This document shows, in pieces, positions 33,489-42,430 of a stretch of DNA of 64,000 bases. Position numbers and translations under genes: made by a program. Source of the DNA: Candidatus Bathyarchaeia archaeon (lineage in GTDB: Archaea > Thermoproteota > Bathyarchaeia > Bathyarchaeales > Bathycorpusculaceae). The DNA lies in assembly GCA_038873195.1 (NCBI GenBank), contig JAVZEV010000001.1, positions 710,490 to 774,489 of the forward strand. Direction: 5' to 3'. How positions within the stretch are numbered: position 1 is the stretch's first letter; each line of letters starts with the position of its first letter. The notes beneath the pieces are model-generated. The model had not been told where the DNA came from. It did not search any database and was given only the letters and a program-made list of their open reading frames with translations.

Positions 33489-33887
33489 CTAATACACAAA
33501 AGCTACTAGTTTGCCTCCCAAGCGTTTTTCTTTTGCTTCGGTGTGAGAAAGAACACCTTTAGGTGTTGACACTATCAATATGCCAACGCCCCTTGAAGGA
33601 AGGAACTTTTTCTCCCATTCTTCAAACTCGTCCACTTTAACTGAAAAGCGTGGTTTGATAGCGCCGCACTTGTTTATTCTTCCCAAAAGCTGAACCTTAA
33701 ACTTCCCAGCGCGGCCGTCGTCTATGAATTCGAATTCTCCAATGTAACCGTTTAACTGTATAATTCTTAAAATTCGACCCAAGAGTTTAGACGCTGGGCT
33801 AATTACACATTCGCGCTTGTTGCGCATCTCGTTGTTTATGATTGTTATCAAACCGTTTGCCACTGTGTCCATCGTGTTTTTCCTCAT
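33489..33887 (-). CDS. rps8: Ribosomal protein uS8
   Basis: About 132 residues. [22 protein letters not shown] at the start and [35 protein letters not shown] at the end are diagnostic. Small-subunit assembly protein. ATG 33887 overlaps the uS14 stop codon (TGATG); a GTG one codon upstream also exists. Confidence 0.96.
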   Translation of the reverse strand: MRKNTMDTVANGLITIINNEMRNKRECVISPASKLLGRILRIIQLNGYIGEFEFIDDGRAGKFKVQLLGRINKCGAIKPRFSVKVDEFEEWEKKFLPSRGVGILIVSTPKGVLSHTEAKEKRLGGKLVAFVY

Positions 33888-34051
33888 CACTCATATTTTT
33901 TAAATCCAAGTTTTTTGGCTACTTCTCTAAAACAATGCCGACATAAATATAAATTGTAACGTCGAATAACCGGTCCGTAAGATCCACATCTGCTGCATGG
34001 TCTTGCTCCTTTGCCATATTTTCTTTCTTTCTTTGGTTTCTGTTTACCCAT
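33887..34051 (-). CDS. rps14: Ribosomal protein uS14 (zinc-binding form)
   Basis: A 54-residue gene between uL5 and uS8. The protein starts [19 protein letters not shown] and has two CxxC pairs, CSRC (19-22) and CRHC (37-40), for zinc, with a [14 protein letters not shown] core. Length and position are as expected for archaea. Its TGA overlaps the uS8 ATG, so the two are translationally coupled. Confidence 0.96.
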   Translation of the reverse strand: MGKQKPKKERKYGKGARPCSRCGSYGPVIRRYNLYLCRHCFREVAKKLGFKKYE

Positions 34052-34064
34052 TTTAATTTCTCAC

Positions 34065-34604
34065 CTAGACGATTTCAACTCCTAAAGTTTCTTTAACAAA
34101 CATCATGGTCTCCTCTGGTTTTAAAATGTGTTTTGAACCAATTTTCGCCTTTCCCCTGCGCCGATTTTTGACGCGGTATCCAGGGCGAATTAGAGAAACA
34201 CAAACGTCCATGCCGTATATGCCTATGTCTGGGTCGTATCTTACACTTGGAATTTCGATGTGTTCTTTTATGCCGAAGGAAAAGTTGCCATATAGGTCAA
34301 AGCATCCTTGGGAGAGTTTGTTGTCGATTACGGGTAAAACTTTCTTCAAAAAGTCTATTGCTTTTTGTTTTCTAAGGGTCACGATGCATGCTATGGGTTC
34401 TCCTTTTCGAATGCCAAAGTCCCTAATGGTTTTCTTGGCTTTTCTTTTGCAAGGAGTCTGACCGGTTAATTCTTTCAGAACCTTCGTGGCTTTTTCCAAC
34501 GGCTCGCCAGACTTGCCAACACTGATGTTAACGACAACTTTCTCTATCTTCGGTTTAAGAGAAGGATGCTCTTCCCATGCTTTACGAATTTCGTCCTCAG
34601 ACAA
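34065..34604 (-). CDS. rpl5: Ribosomal protein uL5
   Basis: 179 residues: IEKVVVNISVGKSGEPLEKATKVLKELTGQTP, RKQKAIDFLKKVLPVIDNKL and GIKEHIEIPSVRYDPDIGIYGMDV are typical of archaeal uL5, which contacts 5S rRNA and P-site tRNA. It begins 3 nt after eS4. Confidence 0.96.
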   Translation of the reverse strand: MSEDEIRKAWEEHPSLKPKIEKVVVNISVGKSGEPLEKATKVLKELTGQTPCKRKAKKTIRDFGIRKGEPIACIVTLRKQKAIDFLKKVLPVIDNKLSQGCFDLYGNFSFGIKEHIEIPSVRYDPDIGIYGMDVCVSLIRPGYRVKNRRRGKAKIGSKHILKPEETMMFVKETLGVEIV

Positions 34605-34606
34605 TT

Positions 34607-35365
34607 TTAGGCTGCCTCCGGTAGTGATATGAGTGGGTGAGCTTCGCCTATTGCAAAGACGAAGTCCAAAATTGTCTGATATCGATTGCCCTTCTCATCT
34701 TCGATTATTACGAGAGCGTTCTTACGTTTTTTACCCTTCACTTTTTCGATTTCAACTATCTTACCGTATTTTCCAATGTTTTTTCCGCCTGTTATCATGG
34801 CGAGAACGTTTTCTTTCAGTTTTACATGCTCAAGAATTTGCCTTTCTGGGAAACCTATCTTTAGAGTGTCGAAGGTTTCGTAAACATCTTCCTGCGGGTT
34901 TTTAGGATCAGCAACCTTAACAAGAACGTTTGAGCCATCATGAAGATTAATTTGCACATGCCCATTTTTAACAACGGTTTTGTTTTCTATCTTGCATAGT
35001 TTGAAGTTTGCTTCATCCTTACTGATTGGGTGAAGAATCAAGCCTTTTCTTGAAGGTAAAACACGGAAGTACTTTTCAGCGTCCGGCAAAGAGATAACAT
35101 CCATTAAACCCGTTGGAAAGTCGTCTTCGCGTCTAACTTTTCCATCAACAAGCATTTTTCCTTGCGAAACTATCGTTTTAGCCTCTTTCTTAGTCTCTGC
35201 GAAGCCTAGAATATCACGGAGAACCACAGTCAAAGGCACACATTTATCAAGTGAATGTGGTCCAGGCGACGGTTTTACAACCCATACTTTTTCTTTTTTG
35301 TGGATTGGCCAAAATCCCGGTGCTGGTTTGCGTTTTAGTCCTGTTGAGCCTCCTTTTCTTCCCAA
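34607..35365 (-). CDS. rps4e: Ribosomal protein eS4
   Basis: 252 residues. GSTGLKRKPAPGFWPIHKKEKVWVVKPSPGPHSL and an S4-type RNA-binding segment (VSQGKMLVDGKVRREDDFPTGLMDVI), then a KOW-like MITGGKNIGKYGKIVEIEK. Archaeal/eukaryotic small-subunit protein. Confidence 0.96.
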   Translation of the reverse strand: MGRKGGSTGLKRKPAPGFWPIHKKEKVWVVKPSPGPHSLDKCVPLTVVLRDILGFAETKKEAKTIVSQGKMLVDGKVRREDDFPTGLMDVISLPDAEKYFRVLPSRKGLILHPISKDEANFKLCKIENKTVVKNGHVQINLHDGSNVLVKVADPKNPQEDVYETFDTLKIGFPERQILEHVKLKENVLAMITGGKNIGKYGKIVEIEKVKGKKRKNALVIIEDEKGNRYQTILDFVFAIGEAHPLISLPEAA

Positions 35366-35366
35366 G

Positions 35367-35981
35367 CTATTTTCCTCCTTCAGTTTTTTCTGTTGTTCTG
35401 CGTTTGGCTCTTGGTTTCTTTGCTTTGGGTTTTTCCTTTTTCTCTGGTCTTTCTGCTTTCTCTTCAGTTTTTTCCTCTTTTGCTTTCTCGGCTACTTTTT
35501 TCTTTCTTCTTGGCGGTTTCTTTTCTGGCGGTTTTTCTTCGATGACTTTTTCCTTTACTTCGGCGACTTTTTTCGGAGGTTTTTCCACTACTTCTTCGAT
35601 TTTTTCGCGTGTTGCCTTTTTTCTTTCCAAGATTTTTTTTCGCCATTTGTCATCGAGATTTAGGCGAGTTATCATGACTTTGGAAGGATGTATGGGAACA
35701 AATATTGTGGTGCCGTCAACTTTTTCTCTTGTTAAGCCTTCAACGTAAATTCTGTATTTTTTTCGGTCCACTTTGGTTATTTTTCCTTCGAACCCCTTGT
35801 GGTCTCCACGCGTTATGCGGACAGTGTCGCCGCTTCTAACTGGCAGAGTTTTCACTCCTTGCGAAGCTTGTAATTCGGGCGATAAAGGCGCAGCGAAAAG
35901 TTTGTAACGTATGTGGGACGGAGCTTGAAAGACCATTTTTCTTTGTTTCGACGGTTTTGTTACTGGCTTTATTGCTTGCAT
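35367..35981 (-). CDS. rpl24: Ribosomal protein uL24 with a long Lys/Glu/Pro tail
   Basis: 204 residues. The core (1-118: FQAPSHIRYKLFAAPLSPEL, the KOW motif VRSGDTVRITRGDHKGFEGKITKVD, VPIHPSKVMITRL) is uL24. Residues from about 119 are a charged, low-complexity tail (many EKK, PPKK, RAKRR). eL32 and uS3 in the same operon have similar tails. Confidence 0.95.
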   Translation of the reverse strand: MQAIKPVTKPSKQRKMVFQAPSHIRYKLFAAPLSPELQASQGVKTLPVRSGDTVRITRGDHKGFEGKITKVDRKKYRIYVEGLTREKVDGTTIFVPIHPSKVMITRLNLDDKWRKKILERKKATREKIEEVVEKPPKKVAEVKEKVIEEKPPEKKPPRRKKKVAEKAKEEKTEEKAERPEKKEKPKAKKPRAKRRTTEKTEGGK

Positions 35982-35991
35982 GTTCTTCCCT

Positions 35992-36432
35992 CTACACTAT
36001 GATACTGGCGGCGCTCGCTATTCTTGGCCATCTTTCCGCTGCCTCTTTTGCCACTGGACCGCGAATTTCGGAGCCTTTCATTTCGCCATCGGGCGTTATT
36101 ATTACTGCAGCGTTGTCTTCGAATTGAACCCAGACGCCGTCAGCTCTTCGGTAGGGTTTTCTTTGCCTGACAATTACTGCTTGAAAGATTTTCTTTCTCA
36201 TGTCTGGCGTTCCATGTCTAACTGACACGGTTATTTTGTCGCCGACTGCAGCGGAAGGATAACGCCGTAACCTTCCTTTGTAACCCATAACTTGAACTAA
36301 TCTTAGGTCTCTGGCTCCGCTGTTGTCAGCACATCTTAATATTGCGGGAGGCTGTAATCCTCTTGAAATTTTGGGTCCATGCCCGAGCATTCCCTTAGCA
36401 ACTAATGCTCTTTGTTTTGCCTTCGCCGCCAT
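35992..36432 (-). CDS. rpl14: Ribosomal protein uL14
   Basis: 146 residues, with the diagnostic [22 protein letters not shown] and [41 protein letters not shown]. Large-subunit protein at the subunit interface. It lies 10 nt upstream of uL24 and 2 nt downstream of uS17. Confidence 0.97.
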   Translation of the reverse strand: MAAKAKQRALVAKGMLGHGPKISRGLQPPAILRCADNSGARDLRLVQVMGYKGRLRRYPSAAVGDKITVSVRHGTPDMRKKIFQAVIVRQRKPYRRADGVWVQFEDNAAVIITPDGEMKGSEIRGPVAKEAAERWPRIASAASIIV

Positions 36433-36434
36433 TT

Positions 36435-36752
36435 TTACTTCTCCTCCATTTTTTCAACGACGACAAACGAGACGGTTTTGCTTATTGGGCGGCATTCAGC
36501 TATTACTACTCTGTCGCCTTCTTTCACTTCTATGCATGGCGGAGCGTGGGATGGAATGCGACTGTGTCTTCTCTCATATCTCAGAAACTTAGGAACATAA
36601 TGGAGATATTCACGTTTCACTATGACTGTTTTATCCATTTTTGCGCTAACAACAACACCGTCTAACACACGACCTCTAACTGGGAGTTCACCGTGGAAAG
36701 GACAGTTTCGGTCCTTACAAGTCTTCCTAGGTTTCTTAAAAACCAGCGACAT
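36435..36752 (-). CDS. rps17: Ribosomal protein uS17
   Basis: About 105 residues. [23 protein letters not shown] and [29 protein letters not shown] are archaeal uS17. ATG 36752 overlaps the Rpp29 stop (TGATG) and has GGAGG 8 nt upstream, better than the GTG at 36758. Confidence 0.95.
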   Translation of the reverse strand: MSLVFKKPRKTCKDRNCPFHGELPVRGRVLDGVVVSAKMDKTVIVKREYLHYVPKFLRYERRHSRIPSHAPPCIEVKEGDRVVIAECRPISKTVSFVVVEKMEEK

Positions 36753-37033
36753 CACCACAGCCTCCTTACATGCCGTTTAAGGCGGTCTTCCGGTCTTCCA
36801 GTAAGAATTTTGCCGTCAATCTCCACAATTGTGCCATCGGGAAATTTAAAGTGGAAAACCGCCATGTTCTTAATGACTATTTTCTTTTCGCCTTTATGTA
36901 AAATCGTAAAAGTGTTGCGTGTCTCATCTACTATTTTTCCAGAAATTCCCAAATACCCCGTATGCGTGCTTTTAGCAACTTTGGCTTCGTTCCCTATGAA
37001 CTCGCAGCGGATTATATCAGGTGTTACTTTCAT
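36752..37033 (-). CDS. rnp1: RNase P protein component 1 (Rpp29/Pop4 homologue)
   Basis: 93 residues: IIRCEFIGNEAKVAKSTHTGYLGISGKIVDETRNTF, KNMAVFHFKFPDGTIVEIDGKILTGRPEDRLKRH. This is the Sm-like barrel of archaeal Rpp29, which supports RNase P in tRNA 5' processing. Its place between uL29 and uS17 is conserved in archaea. Its start overlaps the uL29 stop (ATGA). Confidence 0.95.
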   Translation of the reverse strand: MKVTPDIIRCEFIGNEAKVAKSTHTGYLGISGKIVDETRNTFTILHKGEKKIVIKNMAVFHFKFPDGTIVEIDGKILTGRPEDRLKRHVRRLW

Positions 37034-37269
37034 CGTTTCTTTTTCTCCTCTTTCTTTTCTTTGTTAAGTCCGAGTTTTTGTTCGTTTTCTATTGTTAGTA
37101 TCCGAGCGATTGTTCTGCGCAGTTCTCGGATTCTCGCAGGGTTTTCTATTGTGCCGCCTGCTTTAACCATCGTTTTTAGCCTGACAAGTTCTGTTTTGAG
37201 CTCGTCAAGTTTTTCCATTCTTTGTTCGCTGGACATGTCCCGTATCTCTTTGACCCGCAGTATTGGCAT
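37030..37269 (-). CDS. rpl29: Ribosomal protein uL29
   Basis: 79 residues from ATG 37269: PILRVKEIRDMSSEQRMEKLDELKTELVRLKTMVKAGGTIENPARIRELRRTIARI is a typical two-helix uL29, with a short Lys/Glu end. GGAGG stands upstream of ATG 37269; the in-frame start at 37296 lies inside the uS3 tail and is not favoured. Confidence 0.94.
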   Translation of the reverse strand: MPILRVKEIRDMSSEQRMEKLDELKTELVRLKTMVKAGGTIENPARIRELRRTIARILTIENEQKLGLNKEKKEEKKKR

Positions 37270-37270
37270 T

Positions 37271-38005
37271 TTACTTTGTTTCCTCCTTTTCTTCACCTGC
37301 TTCTTCCTTGCGTTCTTCTTCTGCAGCTTCTGCTGTTGGCTCTTCTGTTTTTTCTTCTGCAGCGGCTTCCATTGTTTCTTCTGGACTCTCTTCTTCGGTT
37401 AGCGGGGGAGCCTCCTCCACTATTTGGATTTTATCTGGAAACTTTGCGTCTGGTGGCATTATTCTTACTCTTACACCGAATATGCCGGGTTTCAATTGAA
37501 CGTGAACTTCGGCTTTGCGCATGTATTTCAGCGCCGCGTCTCCAGTCTTAGGTAAGTATCCAGTCCGGAATTTCTCAAATCTTGCTCTTTCAGTTCTTAA
37601 TTTTCCGCTTATGATTATTTCCGCGCCTAAAGCTCCAGCGTCCATGACTTGGTTTAGAGCCCAGAACCCGGCACGTCTGAAATGTACGCCCCTTTGCAGA
37701 GCGGAAGCCACACGAGAAGCGACAACATAAGCGTTTAATTCGGGAATTTCAATTTCAGAAACAGAAATTTGCGGGTTGGAAATTTTGAATTTTTCTTCCA
37801 AAATTGCTGCGAGTTCTCTTATTGTTTCTCCACCGCGTCCTATGACCAGCCCAGGACGCATTACGTAAATTACTACGTGTGTTCCAAGCGGAGTTTTTGA
37901 TATTGTCACTCCGCCGTATCCGGCTCTTTCAAGCTTTTTCTGCAAAAACTCGTCAATTTCTGTTTTCTTTATTGATTCTGTCACAAAATGTTTAACGACT
38001 GCCAT
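37271..38005 (-). CDS. rps3: Ribosomal protein uS3 with an acidic C-terminal tail
   Basis: 244 residues. The KH domain (VVIYVMRPGLVIGRGGETIRELAAILEEKF, about 46-76) and the C-terminal ALNQVMDAGALGAEIIISGKLRTERARFEKFRTGYLPKTGD are uS3. From about residue 200 the chain is a Glu/Thr/Ala-rich acidic tail. The tail DNA overlaps the uL29 start region. Confidence 0.96.
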   Translation of the reverse strand: MAVVKHFVTESIKKTEIDEFLQKKLERAGYGGVTISKTPLGTHVVIYVMRPGLVIGRGGETIRELAAILEEKFKISNPQISVSEIEIPELNAYVVASRVASALQRGVHFRRAGFWALNQVMDAGALGAEIIISGKLRTERARFEKFRTGYLPKTGDAALKYMRKAEVHVQLKPGIFGVRVRIMPPDAKFPDKIQIVEEAPPLTEEESPEETMEAAAEEKTEEPTAEAAEEERKEEAGEEKEETK

Positions 38006-38006
38006 A

Positions 38007-38519
38007 TTACGTTTCTACTCCTGTTTCTGGTTGTTCTTCTAAAGCTATTTCAATGTGGCATAGAGTTTCAAAGTCTGGTGTTGCTCTTCCAGAAGCGCGT
38101 GGCATGAACCGTTTTACTTTGATTCCAGGGAATGCGGATGCGTGTATTATGCGTAGTCTGTCGGTGTCTAAACCTTTGTATTCAGCGTTTGCTTCTGCGC
38201 CTTCAAGTATTTTCAGCACGTATTTTGCTGCTTTTACTGGGTATTTGCCTGCGTAGGCTTTTGTTAGTCCGTGACGGTGACCCGCTTTCTTCTTGAATCT
38301 TCTGAAGGGAACCGCTTGTTTTTTGGCTATTACGTCCTTAAGGTATTGTTTTGCTTTTGCGAGCATCATTCCTTTGATTGTTCTGCAGACTTCGCGAGCG
38401 GATTTATGGGATACTCTAACTTCTCGCCCGCTTGCTTTTGCGGTTTTTTCGGGGTCTAATGCTTCTTCTGTTATGGAGTATCCCCATTTTGGCAATTTGT
38501 ATTCTCTCCAACTGTGCAA
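38007..38519 (-). CDS. rpl22: Ribosomal protein uL22, first gene of the operon
   Basis: 170 residues: KASGREVRVSHKSAREVCRTIKGMML, KAGHRHGLTKAYAGKYPVKAAKYVLKILEGAEANAEYKGLD and KRFMPRASGRATPDF are archaeal uL22. In most archaea uS19 and uL2 precede it; here a GNAT gene does. The TTG start lies about 20 nt from the TATA box at 38538, so the message may be leaderless. Confidence 0.95.
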   Translation of the reverse strand: MHSWREYKLPKWGYSITEEALDPEKTAKASGREVRVSHKSAREVCRTIKGMMLAKAKQYLKDVIAKKQAVPFRRFKKKAGHRHGLTKAYAGKYPVKAAKYVLKILEGAEANAEYKGLDTDRLRIIHASAFPGIKVKRFMPRASGRATPDFETLCHIEIALEEQPETGVET

Positions 38520-38536
38520 TTGAACAGCTACATGGC

Positions 38537-38552
38537 GATTTATATGGTTTTC
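38537..38552 (-). promoter_or_regulatory. Promoter of the ribosomal-protein operon
   Basis: On the minus strand the sequence AAACCATATAAATCGC has a TATA box with preceding AACC of BRE type. It is the only TATA-like site before uL22 and lies about 20 nt from its start codon, which fits transcription starting at or near the codon. Confidence 0.55.
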
Positions 38553-38590
38553 CTTTAACGTAAACGATTTTCAGACTAACTTACGCCTTT

Positions 38591-39148
38591 TTAAAACATG
38601 CTTTTTTCTTCAAAAATGTTTCCTTTGAACGTTTGCGGGCGATAAAGTGGATGTGCAAGACAAAAAGTTACTCCTTCTAATATCTTTTGTTTATCCCATG
38701 TGGGAAGTTTTGCTTTTTCTTTCATCGGCATCCACATGAGATATATGCCGAAAGCTTGTTGCTTACGCTTTAGTTTGTGTGAAACCTTAATTGAATCGAC
38801 CGGTTTGAAACCAAGCTCTTCCATTTGCCACTTCATAAACCAAGGGCTCCAATGATTTTCTAAGCCTATGGTAGCGAAAACAGCAGCGCATTTTTCGTTA
38901 TTCACCATGTTTTTTATGAGGACTTTGCCAAAACTGTGTCCTTTTGCTTTTCTTAAAACCCAGATACAATTCAACACTATTATGTCATCGCCTATTATGG
39001 GATAGCCAGACGCCTCTGACGGCGCATACTCTATTTGTCCAACTATCCTATTGTTGAGCGTTAAAAGTTTCTTATGAAAACCCTTAGCGATTGCTTTCTC
39101 CAAGTATTCATTTCTTGACTTATATTTTCTGAACGGCATGGGCGCCAA
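38591..39148 (-). CDS. GNAT family N-acetyltransferase-like protein
   Basis: 185 residues. LLTLNNRIVGQIEYAPSEASGYP, IIVLNCIWVLRKAKGHSFGKVLIKNMV (acetyl-CoA loop of the R/KxxGxG/S type, here RKAKGHSFG) and FATIGLENHWSPWFMKWQMEELGF form the GNAT fold. Substrate unknown. Starts TTG 39148 or ATG 39139. Same strand as the ribosomal operon but about 70 nt upstream of uL22 with a promoter in between. Confidence 0.75.
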   Translation of the reverse strand: MAPMPFRKYKSRNEYLEKAIAKGFHKKLLTLNNRIVGQIEYAPSEASGYPIIGDDIIVLNCIWVLRKAKGHSFGKVLIKNMVNNEKCAAVFATIGLENHWSPWFMKWQMEELGFKPVDSIKVSHKLKRKQQAFGIYLMWMPMKEKAKLPTWDKQKILEGVTFCLAHPLYRPQTFKGNIFEEKSMF

Positions 39149-39248
39149 GCATCTATAAAGATAGTTTTCGTAGTTTTGTTTCTAGTGATGTCAATAATTT
39201 TGGCTTGCAAGAGGTAGCGCCTTTGATAGTATAGAAGGAAGAGCGTAT

Positions 39249-40133
39249 TCAATTTTTGGGTTTCGGCTTATAGAAGAGCAAGATTATTCCAGTTAATGCG
39301 AGCGCTACGCCTGCAGCTTGCCATACTTCAAATTTTTCTCCGAGAATTGTTATTGAGAAGGCAGCAGCTGAAAGAGGCTCTATAATGGATAGTATGCTTC
39401 CTTTTGCGGATTCAACGTATTTTAAAGCGTAAGAAAAGAGAAGATATGCCGTGAGGGAGGGAAAAAGTCCAATTACAATTATTAGCGTCCAAAGTTGTGG
39501 GGGATAATTGATGATTTGGGAGGAAGAAAAGAAGAGGGTGGGGATTAGAGCGATTGCGCCTATTCCGTCGCCATATACCAGTAGAGTCCAGTTTGTGTAG
39601 CGGGTTCGTAGTTTTCTGCACATTAAAAAGTATAACGCAAACAATAGGCTCGTAAGTATGCCAAAGGCTAGACCCAAAAGGTTTGTGTTTAACCATGCGG
39701 CTTCGTAAGCCTTAACGACAAGCGTAACGCCCGAGAACGCCAAGGCTATCGCAAGTATTACCATAGAAGTTATTTTTTCTTTGAAAAATATTGATGCGTG
39801 AACTGTGACGAAAACGGGATACGTGTAAAACATCACTGCTGCTATCGTCGCAGTTGTCAATTCAACAGTGTAGAAATAGGCGACTCTTTGAAGAGCCACA
39901 GCCAAAACGCCAAAAATTATTAGTTGTGGAAGGTCTTTCTTTTCAATTTTGAGAAGACTTCTCCTAAACAAGAGTAGCGCAAATAGCATTGTTGAAGATG
40001 AAATTATGATTCTCAAGGCAGTTAGCGTCACCGGGTCAATTCCATAAGCGAAAGCAAGTTTTCCAAAAATTCCCATAGTTCCCCATATGACTGAAGCTGC
40101 GACTATGAGAAGATACCCTTTCGTTTGCTGCAT
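39249..40133 (-). CDS. EamA/DMT family transporter
   Basis: 294 residues, ten predicted helices in two five-helix halves. Each half has the EamA pattern: ASVIWGTMGIFGKLAFAYGIDPVTLTALRIIIS at the start and IEPLSAAAFSITILGEKFEVWQAAGVALALTGIIL at the end. Likely exports or imports a small metabolite; the substrate is not readable. Runs leftward, 100 nt from the GNAT gene. Confidence 0.9.
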   Translation of the reverse strand: MQQTKGYLLIVAASVIWGTMGIFGKLAFAYGIDPVTLTALRIIISSSTMLFALLLFRRSLLKIEKKDLPQLIIFGVLAVALQRVAYFYTVELTTATIAAVMFYTYPVFVTVHASIFFKEKITSMVILAIALAFSGVTLVVKAYEAAWLNTNLLGLAFGILTSLLFALYFLMCRKLRTRYTNWTLLVYGDGIGAIALIPTLFFSSSQIINYPPQLWTLIIVIGLFPSLTAYLLFSYALKYVESAKGSILSIIEPLSAAAFSITILGEKFEVWQAAGVALALTGIILLFYKPKPKN

Positions 40134-40257
40134 GACTTATTAGAAAGCTTATTCTAACTTTAAAAATTGAATGGTGAAGTTTTAGGCGCATTTACGATGT
40201 GTTTATGTTCAACTTGTATAGTAAAGTATTCAGAGTTTAAGACGGGAGTGGAAATCG

Positions 40258-41325
40258 TTGACGGTTAAGAATGGGCATATTACTATGTTGCATGGTGCTG
40301 GCGGAACAGTCATGCACGACCTGGTTAAGAATTATATTGTGAGGTATTTTGGCGGAGCTAACAATATTGATGTTCCGCTTGAGGCTTTAGATGATGCGGC
40401 GGTTGTTGGTGATGTAGTGTTAAAAAGCGACTCACACGCGGTAAAACCCATTTTCTTTCCAGGCGGAGACATTGGACGCCTCGCGGTTTCTGGCACAGTT
40501 AACGACATAGCAGTTTTGGGCGCTGAGCCTTACGCGTTAACTTGCGGTTTTGTTCTCGAAGAAGGTTTAGCCTTAAACGATTTTGAGAAAATTCTAGCCA
40601 GCATGCAAAAAACATGCAAAGAAGCCAACGTAAACATTGTGACAGGCGATACTAAGGTTGTTGAAAAGGGAAGTTTAGGCGGCTGTGTAATAAATGTTTC
40701 CGGAATTGGCAGACGAACTAACGCTTTAGAGAAAAACCTCAAAGTTGTTAAACAGTTCAGAAGTGATTTTGGAACGCGGTGGATTCTCGACTCAAACCTT
40801 AGGGCTGGAGACAAAATAATATTGTCTGGAACAATCGGAGACCATGGTTTGGCTGTTTTGTCTGCACAAGAAGGACTAAGCTTCGGAAGTGGCATAAAAT
40901 CTGATGTTAAACCCTTAAACCGTTTGATTCAGTGCTTGCTCAGCGATGTCGGCGGCGTCGTAGCCATGAAAGACCCAACAAGAGGCGGATTAGCTGACGC
41001 TTTAAACGAGTTCAGCGAAAAATCCCACGTGGGCATACTTGTTCAAGAGGATAAAATTCCAATAAGAGAAGACGTGCATGCAGCTTGCGAAATGCTTGGG
41101 TTGGACCCGCTTGAAATTGGAAATGAAGGAAAAATAATCATTGGTGTTGTGAAAGAGAAGGCTGAAGAGATGCTGGAGCTTCTGAAAATGACTAAGGAGG
41201 GAAAAGAAGCGGAAATTATCGGTGAAGCCGCAAGAGACTTTAAGGGTGTAGCGATGCAAACAGTCGTTGGTGGGAAAAGAATAATCGCTAGACCGGTTGG
41301 AGACCCCGTGCCGAGAATATGCTAA
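40258..41325 (+). CDS. hypE: Hydrogenase maturation factor HypE
   Basis: 355 residues. HGAGGTVMHDLVKNYIVRYFGG, DDAAVVGD, GRLAVSGTVNDIAVLGAEP, VTGDTKVVEKG and KDPTRGGLADALNEFSE are HypE ATP-binding loops; the C-terminal PRIC ends in the Cys355 that carries the thiocarboxamide and then thiocyanate. It makes the cyanide ligand of the NiFe site from the carbamoyl group delivered by HypF. The gene is convergent with hypD and the two stop codons overlap (CTAA). Confidence 0.97.
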   Translation: MTVKNGHITMLHGAGGTVMHDLVKNYIVRYFGGANNIDVPLEALDDAAVVGDVVLKSDSHAVKPIFFPGGDIGRLAVSGTVNDIAVLGAEPYALTCGFVLEEGLALNDFEKILASMQKTCKEANVNIVTGDTKVVEKGSLGGCVINVSGIGRRTNALEKNLKVVKQFRSDFGTRWILDSNLRAGDKIILSGTIGDHGLAVLSAQEGLSFGSGIKSDVKPLNRLIQCLLSDVGGVVAMKDPTRGGLADALNEFSEKSHVGILVQEDKIPIREDVHAACEMLGLDPLEIGNEGKIIIGVVKEKAEEMLELLKMTKEGKEAEIIGEAARDFKGVAMQTVVGGKRIIARPVGDPVPRIC

Positions 41326-42416
41326 CTCGCTGATTCAGCTGTCATTTCTCTTGCCCATATTCTGCATGTTCCTTCTATGCTTACCATGCAAGCGCCAACT
41401 GGTTTTTGTGGAATACACGCCTTAAGAAATAGCGGACACTCTGTAGGCTTAATTTTACCGATAATAACAAGATGGCATTTGCATCCGTGTTGTATGTCAG
41501 CGCCATGCTCAACCTTCACGCCATGCTTCAAATGGGCATCGTAAACAGCATACTCACTGCCAAGCACACATTTTGAAGACGGAATTGTGCCAAGTCCACG
41601 CCAGTTACCATCCACAACATCAAAAACTTTCTGCATTAACTCTTGCGCTTTCGTGTTGCCTTCCCAAGTTACTGCCCGCGTATATTCATTTTCTAAGCGT
41701 GGAGTACGCTCTCTTAACTGCTTCAGAATCATGTAAACGCCAAACAAAACATCAAGCGGTTCAAAGCCAGCCACAACCGTCGGCATACCATATTTTTTCG
41801 GAAAAACCCCATAAGATTTCAGTCCAATTATGGTGCTCACATGACCAGGCGCAATAAACCCGTCCAAGTTTAAGTCTTCCATTTCAGCTAAAAGCTTCAT
41901 GGCTGGTGGGATTACACGATGAGAAACCAGAAAAGAAAGGTTTTTTGGCGGTTTGCCTTGGATTTCCACGGCTGTTGAAGGCGCTGTGGTTTCGAAACCT
42001 ACTGCAAAAAACGCGAATTCTCGATTTGACTCCTTTTCAGCCAATTTTACAGCATCACTGACACTATAGACAACACGCACATCAGCACCTTCAGCCTTAG
42101 CGTCTAAAAGAGACATTTTCGAACCCGGCACACGCAAGACATCCCCAAAACACGTGATCGTCACGCCTTTCAGAGCTAGCTGCACGGCTTCGTCAATTTC
42201 AGACGCGGGCACTATGCAAACTGGACAGCCCGGACCCGCAATAACCTCAACATTAGCCGGCAATAAACTGCGTATTCCAAAATGTGTAATTGTCCACTCG
42301 TGCGTGCCGCAGACATGGCAGATTTTGACTACTCCCTCTTTGGGTGCGACATCGTGAATTTTTTCTGTTACACGTTTCGCGAGTTCTGGGTCGCGAAACC
42401 TTAATTTTTCAGTCAT
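41322..42416 (-). CDS. hypD: Hydrogenase maturation factor HypD
   Basis: 364 residues. CHVCGTHEWTITHFGIRSLLPANVEVIAGPGCPVCIVP near the N-terminus, FFAVGFETTAPSTA, GFIAPGHVSTIIG, VVAGFEPLDVL and the C-terminal cysteine cluster HGCKCHLVIIGKIKPTECPLF are diagnostic. It is the Fe-S scaffold on which the Fe(CN)2CO unit is assembled with HypC. Third gene of the leftward hypF-hypC-hypD run. Confidence 0.97.
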   Translation of the reverse strand: MTEKLRFRDPELAKRVTEKIHDVAPKEGVVKICHVCGTHEWTITHFGIRSLLPANVEVIAGPGCPVCIVPASEIDEAVQLALKGVTITCFGDVLRVPGSKMSLLDAKAEGADVRVVYSVSDAVKLAEKESNREFAFFAVGFETTAPSTAVEIQGKPPKNLSFLVSHRVIPPAMKLLAEMEDLNLDGFIAPGHVSTIIGLKSYGVFPKKYGMPTVVAGFEPLDVLFGVYMILKQLRERTPRLENEYTRAVTWEGNTKAQELMQKVFDVVDGNWRGLGTIPSSKCVLGSEYAVYDAHLKHGVKVEHGADIQHGCKCHLVIIGKIKPTECPLFLKACIPQKPVGACMVSIEGTCRIWAREMTAESAS

Positions 42417-42430
42417 TCTAACTCAACTGT

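Noticed and set aside
41322-41325. Overlapping stop codons of hypE and hypD as a special signal
   Set aside because: Four-base convergent overlaps are common in compact genomes and need no function.
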